Positions 59,901 through 64,000 of a stretch of DNA of 64,000 nucleotides are shown here, one piece after another. Both the position numbers and the translations under genes were made by a program. Position 1 is the first letter of the stretch, and the number at the start of each line of letters is the position of its first letter. Origin of the DNA: Pseudomonas resinovorans NBRC 106553 (lineage in GTDB: Bacteria > Pseudomonadota > Gammaproteobacteria > Pseudomonadales > Pseudomonadaceae); the NCBI RefSeq assembly GCF_000412695.1, contig NC_021499.1, forward strand, positions 4,526,001 through 4,590,000, given 5' to 3'. A model generated the notes under the pieces. That model was not told the origin of the DNA, did not search any database, and worked only from the letters and a program-made list of their open reading frames with translations.

Positions 59901-60235
59901 CCCTCTCCCCCGCCCCTCTCCCGAAGGACGAGGGGTGACTCGCGCAGGCAGGCGCGAAGCAGTCCTGTTGCCCATACCGGCCTGAAACGAAGCAACGAAG
60001 ATGACGCCGCGCGGAGAGCCCCTTCAGGAGGCCGAGCGGAATCGTTGTGGAAGGGGACGAGCGGCATGGATGCCGCGAGAGGCGCGCGGGGCCAGGGATG
60101 GCCCCTCGCGCCGTGCCCCTGGAACAGCGATGAAGGGAGGGAACCCCGGCGAAGCCGGGGCCGGATGCAGGGGCAAGTTTTTTGGTTCCTTTTGAACGAC
60201 TGCAAAAGGGACTCGTCCGGGAGGGCGAAACAGAA
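59901..60235. repeat. Structured interspersed element, copy B
   Basis: The counterpart of copy A at 33304-33677. Stems: GCGGCAT-GG-ATGCCGC (60061-60076), GGGGCCA-GGGA-TGGCCCC (60088-60105), CCCCGGC-GAA-GCCGGGG, and GTTCCTTTT...AAAAGGGAC (60185-60212). Two pairs differ from copy A in a compensatory way: A-T becomes G-C in the second stem and C-G becomes G-C at the base of the last. Confidence 0.7.
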
Positions 60236-60329
60236 ACCCACAGCACACACGTAATCGAGCCAGAAGCCAGCCAATCCATCACCCCGCGTTGGGCCTCGTC
60301 CCTCGGCACCAACCTACGAAAGCATCCCC

Positions 60330-61184
60330 CTACTCCTCCACCCTCACACTCGCCGTCATCCCCGCACTCAGCTGAACCCCCTCCGGAACCTTGTCCAGCT
60401 TGATCCGCACCGGAATCCTCTGGGCCAACCGCACCCAGTTGAAGGTCGGCTCGACATTGGCCAACAGCTGCGCATCAGGGCTTGCGTTGCGGTCGGTAAT
60501 GCCGCGGCTGATGCTCTCCACCGTACCGCTCAACGGCTTGCCGCCGCTCATCAGCCAGACCCGCACCGGCGCGCCGACCTTGATACGCGGCAGCTTGGTC
60601 TCCTCGAAATAGGCCTGGATGAAAAAGGAAGCATCATCCACCAGGGCCATCACCGGCTGGCCGGCGTTGACGAAGTTGCCCTGGGCCAGGCGCAGGTTGG
60701 TCACATGCCCGTTGCGCGGGGCATGCAGTTCGCTGCGGGACAGGTTCAGTTCGGCCACCCGCAGTTCCGCCTGGGCCTCGCGGAATTCGGCGCGGGCCAC
60801 TTCGGCGGTGATCAGCGCGTTCTCCTTCAGTTCGGCGCTGATCGCCTGGGGCCCCAGGTGCTCGCGGCGGGACGCCTCGTGCTCACGCAGGCGCAACTGG
60901 TGCTGGCGGGTGTCGGCCACCGCGCGGGCTCGCTCCAGGGCGGCCTGGTAGCGTTCGCGGTCGACGGTGAGCAGCAGGTCGCCGGCTTTCACCTCCTGGT
61001 TGTCCTGGACCTTGAGTTCCATCACCCAGCCGGACACGTCCGGCGCGATCACCACCACGTCCGCGCGGACCCGCGCATCGCGGGTCCAGGGAGCGAGCAT
61101 GTAGTGCTGCCAGAGGCCATAGCCGGCCACCAGGGCCACCGCGACCAGGCTGAGGGTGACCAGCACACGTACCATCGAACGCAT
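60330..61184 (-). CDS. HlyD-family efflux adaptor (AaeA-like)
   Basis: A 284-residue periplasmic adaptor: one N-terminal membrane segment (about 5-24), lipoyl halves (VSGWVMELKVQDNQEVKAGDLLL; SRSELHAPRNGHVTNLRLAQGNFV) around a coiled coil, and a barrel end. AAGGAGAAAGAA precedes the ATG at 61184. It is the last gene of a three-gene operon with the DUF1656 and FUSC genes, the AaeXAB arrangement for aromatic carboxylate efflux. The substrate here is inferred, not shown. Confidence 0.9.
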   Translation of the reverse strand: MRSMVRVLVTLSLVAVALVAGYGLWQHYMLAPWTRDARVRADVVVIAPDVSGWVMELKVQDNQEVKAGDLLLTVDRERYQAALERARAVADTRQHQLRLREHEASRREHLGPQAISAELKENALITAEVARAEFREAQAELRVAELNLSRSELHAPRNGHVTNLRLAQGNFVNAGQPVMALVDDASFFIQAYFEETKLPRIKVGAPVRVWLMSGGKPLSGTVESISRGITDRNASPDAQLLANVEPTFNWVRLAQRIPVRIKLDKVPEGVQLSAGMTASVRVEE

Positions 61185-61195
61185 TTCTTTCTCCT

Positions 61196-61402
61196 TCACC
61201 AGTGCTCGGTCAGCGCCACCAGCGCCGCCAGCACACAGACATACAGGGCACAGTCGAACAACGCTTCGTGCCAGATCCAGCGCGCCAGCCCGAGCTTCGC
61301 CAGGACCACACGCAACACGCCGGTCACCAGCAGCGCCAGCACCGCATAGAGCAGAAAGGGGCTGAGCAGCACACCGCCCAGCGCCCATTCACGCAAGCCC
61401 AT
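61196..61402 (-). CDS. DUF1656 small membrane protein (AaeX-like)
   Basis: A 68-residue protein with two hydrophobic segments (about 10-30 and 46-64). It overlaps the FUSC gene by 14 bases and ends 12 bases before the adaptor start. DUF1656 proteins regularly sit between FUSC and HlyD genes; their role in the pump is not known. The ATG at 61402 gives MGLREWALGG. Confidence 0.88.
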   Translation of the reverse strand: MGLREWALGGVLLSPFLLYAVLALLVTGVLRVVLAKLGLARWIWHEALFDCALYVCVLAALVALTEHW

Positions 61403-63377
61403 GGCTCGTCTCCTGTTGTTCGCACCATTGCCGCCAGCTCTGCTGCAGCTGCAACAGCGCCGCCTGCGCCAGGCGCCGGTCGACGCTGCGTCCCGCCGCA
61501 CGCAGCGCGGTCAGTAGCTCACCGACGGCACTGTCGAGGGCCTGGGCGCGACCGGGTGCCGGCCCTTGCAACAGGGTGCGCTCCAGTTCCCGCAGGAAGC
61601 GATCCTCCGATACCCCGAGCGGACGGTCCGCCGCCGCCAGGCAGCGGCGCAGGTGCAGCAGTTCGTCCCCCAGGTCCAGGCTGGCCAGGCCGTCGTCCCA
61701 GCGGCTGCGGCTCTGCTCCGGCAGCACCGGGTAGAACCGCGCCAGTTGCATCAGGCGATCCGCCATGCGTCCGCCGAACCAGTTCTCCGCACCCGCCAGG
61801 CGTACACCGGTGAGACGCGCCAGGTCGTTCAGCGACGCCTTGAGCAGGCGCCGGCCATGCCAGACCGGATTACGCAGGGGGATCAGGCGGAAGACGTACA
61901 CCGCAAAGCCCACGCCAAGCAGCATGGAAACCGCCTCGTTGAGAAACAGCCCGACATCGAAGCGCATGACGTTCAGCGGTGCGCAGAGCACGATGAAATG
62001 CAGGCAGAAGGACGTGGCGGTCGCCCCGATGGCGGGCCTGGCCATCCCCAGCGCGCCGAAGAACAGCGGCACCCCCAAGGCCATGCAGAGCATCGCGAAG
62101 CCGCTGAGCTGGGGCAGCAACACCTGGCCGACGAAAAACGCCACCGGCAGCGCATAGAGGATCCCGCGCAGGAACAGCATGCCGATCTGCTCGGCGTTCT
62201 CGCGACTGGCGAACAGGCCACAGATCACACAGGTCAGGGTCAGGGCACCCACGGCCGAGGTCCAGGCGGTGGCCAGCCAGAAGGCCGACAGTCCCAGGAA
62301 CGCCAGGGAGCTGCGCAGGCCGTAGATGGCGGCGGTCTGCACATCGCGGTGGGCGGACAGGGGCGGCGGTGCGTCCGCTGGCGCCTCGCCACGTTCCACC
62401 CCGTGCATGGCCACCACCGCCGCCGCTGCCTGGCGGGCCAGCACCGCCATGCGCACCAGGCAGTACTGCTGGATGGTGGACAGCGCGTCGTTCTCAGAGG
62501 CCACCAGCAAGCGTTCGCGCAGGGTGTCCAGGTGCGCGACATCGGGCTCGACCAGGGCCTGTTCCAATTCCTCCAACCAGGGTCGCAACACTTGCGCCTC
62601 ACCCTCGCTCAATTGCAGCCACTGACGGGCTACACCACGGGCCAGGCGCAACAGGCTGAGCAGGTCATGGCTGAGCGCCTGCAAGGCCACCGCCCGCTGG
62701 CGGCCGCGACTGCCCTCGAACCAGGCGTGCTCGCGCTGGGCGTCCACGGCGACGATGCGCCCCAGGACGCCGAGCAATCCCTGGCGCTCCTGGCGTTCGC
62801 CCTTGAGTGCCGAGATCGCCGCCTGGACACCGCATTCCCAGGTGTCCCGCGCCTGGCGCGCCAGCTGCAGTTCCACCCGCTGGGGCCAGAGCAGCGCGCT
62901 GGTCAGGGTGGCGCAGAGGATGCCGAGGCAGATTTCCGTGGAGCGCGCCACCGCCTGGTCGAACACGGCCAGCGGGTGGGCGATGGCGGGCAGGCCGATG
63001 ATGGCCACCGTGTAGCCGGCCAGCACGAAGGCATAGGACCAGGCGCTGCGCATCATGGTGGAGGCGGCGGTACAAAAGCCCAGCCAGAGGGCCAGGGCCA
63101 GCAGGAAAAGCCAGGGGGTCTGGGCGAAGAGCGCCATGATCAGCACCGACATGGCGGTGCCCACCAGGGTGCCGAGCAGCCGCGCCAGGCCCTTCTGCAC
63201 CACCATGCCGGACAGCGGCTGGGCGACGATGAAAGCGGTCATCAGCGCCCACTGCGGTTGCTGCAGGTCGAAGCGGTACGCCAGCCAGAGCGCGAGGCCG
63301 CCGCCCAGCAGGGTCTTGATCGCGAACTGCAGCGCCAGCATGTCGGGCGCCAGGAAGGCACGCAGGTTGTCGCGCAC
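61389..63377 (-). CDS. FUSC-family inner-membrane efflux transporter (AaeB-like)
   Basis: A 662-residue protein with two membrane blocks (about 15-160 and 335-490) and cytoplasmic segments between and after. This is the layout of AaeB/FUSC efflux proteins for aromatic acids and similar compounds. ALQFAIKTLLGGGLALWLAYRFDLQQPQWALMT is the family opening. It is the first gene of the three-gene operon, and a TetR gene is divergent upstream. The inner operator-like dyad at 63514 suggests repression by that TetR protein. Confidence 0.9.
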   Translation of the reverse strand: MRDNLRAFLAPDMLALQFAIKTLLGGGLALWLAYRFDLQQPQWALMTAFIVAQPLSGMVVQKGLARLLGTLVGTAMSVLIMALFAQTPWLFLLALALWLGFCTAASTMMRSAWSYAFVLAGYTVAIIGLPAIAHPLAVFDQAVARSTEICLGILCATLTSALLWPQRVELQLARQARDTWECGVQAAISALKGERQERQGLLGVLGRIVAVDAQREHAWFEGSRGRQRAVALQALSHDLLSLLRLARGVARQWLQLSEGEAQVLRPWLEELEQALVEPDVAHLDTLRERLLVASENDALSTIQQYCLVRMAVLARQAAAAVVAMHGVERGEAPADAPPPLSAHRDVQTAAIYGLRSSLAFLGLSAFWLATAWTSAVGALTLTCVICGLFASRENAEQIGMLFLRGILYALPVAFFVGQVLLPQLSGFAMLCMALGVPLFFGALGMARPAIGATATSFCLHFIVLCAPLNVMRFDVGLFLNEAVSMLLGVGFAVYVFRLIPLRNPVWHGRRLLKASLNDLARLTGVRLAGAENWFGGRMADRLMQLARFYPVLPEQSRSRWDDGLASLDLGDELLHLRRCLAAADRPLGVSEDRFLRELERTLLQGPAPGRAQALDSAVGELLTALRAAGRSVDRRLAQAALLQLQQSWRQWCEQQETSHGLA

Positions 63378-63513
63378 AGGCGAGGTCCAAGGATGATCCG
63401 GATGACAATCAAGATAGACCGGCGCAGCCCATGCGCACCCCTCATTACCGGCTCGATGTCGTCATTCGCCTGGAGGCATCGCCTACGTTCGTCGGCTTCG
63501 CGTTGCTAATTAA

Positions 63514-63529
63514 TTAAATGCATATTTAA
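63514..63529. promoter_or_regulatory. Candidate TetR operator in the divergent efflux promoter
   Basis: TTAAAT-GCAT-ATTTAA: a 6-bp inverted repeat around 4 bases, inside an AT-rich block (63506-63537) in the 193-base spacer between the FUSC operon and the TetR gene. It lies 41-57 bases before the TetR start, as expected for an autorepressing TetR operator. No footprint evidence is available. Confidence 0.55.
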
Positions 63530-63570
63530 ATAAAAATGTCGTCCCCTGACCCTGACCGGAGATGCCCCAC

Positions 63571-64000
63571 ATGTCCCGCCCCCGCTCCCCGGGCCGCCCC
63601 ACCGGTGACTCCCAGCTCCAGCGTGAACGCCTGCTGGACGCCGCCGCCGAGTCCTTCGCCCATACCGGCATCCAGGCCTCCAGCCTGCGCGCCATCGCCC
63701 AGCAGGCAGGGGTGACGCCGGCCCTGGTCAACTACTACTTCGGCAACAAGCAGCGCCTGGTGGACGCCCTGGTGGAAGAACGCCTGTTGCCGCTGTTCCA
63801 GGGCATGGCCGAGCGCCTGCAGCAGATCGGCGACGACCCCCGCGAGCTGATCACCGCCTTCGTTCGCGGCATGAGCGCCAACCTCAGCAAGAACCCCTGG
63901 CTGCCGCCGCTCTGGGTGCGCGAAGTGCTCTGCGAAGGCGGCGCCCTGCGCACGCTGATGCCCAGCCGCTTCGCGCCCATGGTGCCGCTGCTGCTGGCCC
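63571..64000 (+). CDS. TetR-family repressor (partial at 3' end)
   Basis: The first 143 residues of a TetR regulator; the gene runs off the window. The helix-turn-helix covers about 18-65 (LLDAAAESFAHTGIQASSLRAIAQQAGVTPALVNYYFGNKQRLV). The ligand domain starts at about 70. A GGAGATGCC stretch precedes the ATG. It is divergent from the FUSC operon and is likely its repressor, released by the pump's substrate. Confidence 0.88.
   Translation, partial: MSRPRSPGRPTGDSQLQRERLLDAAAESFAHTGIQASSLRAIAQQAGVTPALVNYYFGNKQRLVDALVEERLLPLFQGMAERLQQIGDDPRELITAFVRGMSANLSKNPWLPPLWVREVLCEGGALRTLMPSRFAPMVPLLLA

Larger units (their letters stand above)
59637..60329. other. Gene-free 690-base spacer: terminator, REP dyad, structured repeat copy B
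   Basis: No credible gene. In order: the phaJ1 terminator, a GTAGGGTGCGC ... GCGCACCCTAC dyad (59708-59770), and the structured element copy B (59901-60235). The minus-strand open frames crossing it are by-products of the element. Confidence 0.75.

Overview
The window is a 64-kb piece of a GC-rich Pseudomonas chromosome. The protein sequences match Pseudomonas families throughout: hmgR/hmgA/fahA, HrpA, FadD1/FadD2, PhaJ1, SfnB and OprO/P-type porins. From memory, the gene order 3-oxoacyl-ACP synthase III / ECF sigma / zinc-finger anti-sigma, and hrpA / fadD1 / fadD2 / lipase / phaJ1, resembles the PA3284-PA3302 neighbourhood of P. aeruginosa. This suggests a relative of the P. aeruginosa group; the species cannot be fixed from the window. 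I see no rRNA, tRNA, CRISPR, prophage or IS element. Both ends cut through genes: a histidine kinase on the left and a TetR regulator on the right.

Layout. 0-5.4 kb: end of a sensor kinase, two adjacent LysR regulators, a glutathione S-transferase and a four-domain FMN/FAD/2Fe-2S redox fusion. 5.4-9.1 kb: a salicylate module with an aromatic-acid MFS importer, nahG and the divergent regulator nahR. 9.2-10.1 kb: a zinc metallopeptidase. 10.1-13.6 kb: hmgR divergent from hmgA-fahA (homogentisate to fumarate and acetoacetate, with no maiA beside them). 13.9 kb: a CigR-like secreted protein. 14.4-25.4 kb: a ten-gene minus-strand organosulfur cluster (three SfnB paralogs, two flavin monooxygenases, one complete MetNIQ transporter and one MetQ-MetI pair without an ATPase), read from a near-consensus sigma-54 promoter at 25.43 kb. 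25.9-33.2 kb: HPP-CBS membrane protein, LysR, NTF2-like protein, ECF42-type sigma factor with its DGPF/YCII partner, SRPBCC protein, LysR, and a GATase-like protein with an ABM-domain protein.

33.9-40 kb: an OprO/P-type porin, the KAS III / ECF sigma / anti-sigma unit, then a LysR divergent from an MFS exporter. 40.1-45.6 kb: TonB-dependent siderophore receptor, HIT protein, MASE2-GGDEF diguanylate cyclase, DUF3087 protein. 45.6-59.6 kb: hrpA, then an EmrAB-like efflux pair with its LysR, fadD1, fadD2, a small solute-binding protein, a monoacylglycerol-lipase-like hydrolase and phaJ1. 60.3-64 kb: an AaeXAB-like efflux operon divergent from a TetR regulator.

The spaces between genes are rich in structure. 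REPIN-type doublets carry a GGCGAAT/ATTCGCC core, and one supplies the C-terminus of a monooxygenase. There are several other REP-like dyads, a three-unit 168-bp tandem array at 43.3-43.8 kb, and two diverged copies of a structured element of about 330 bp at 33.3 and 59.9 kb whose hairpins show compensatory base changes. The last is the best candidate for something undescribed. Three readable operators or promoters (NahR-like, HmgR-like, sigma-54) link regulators to their modules.
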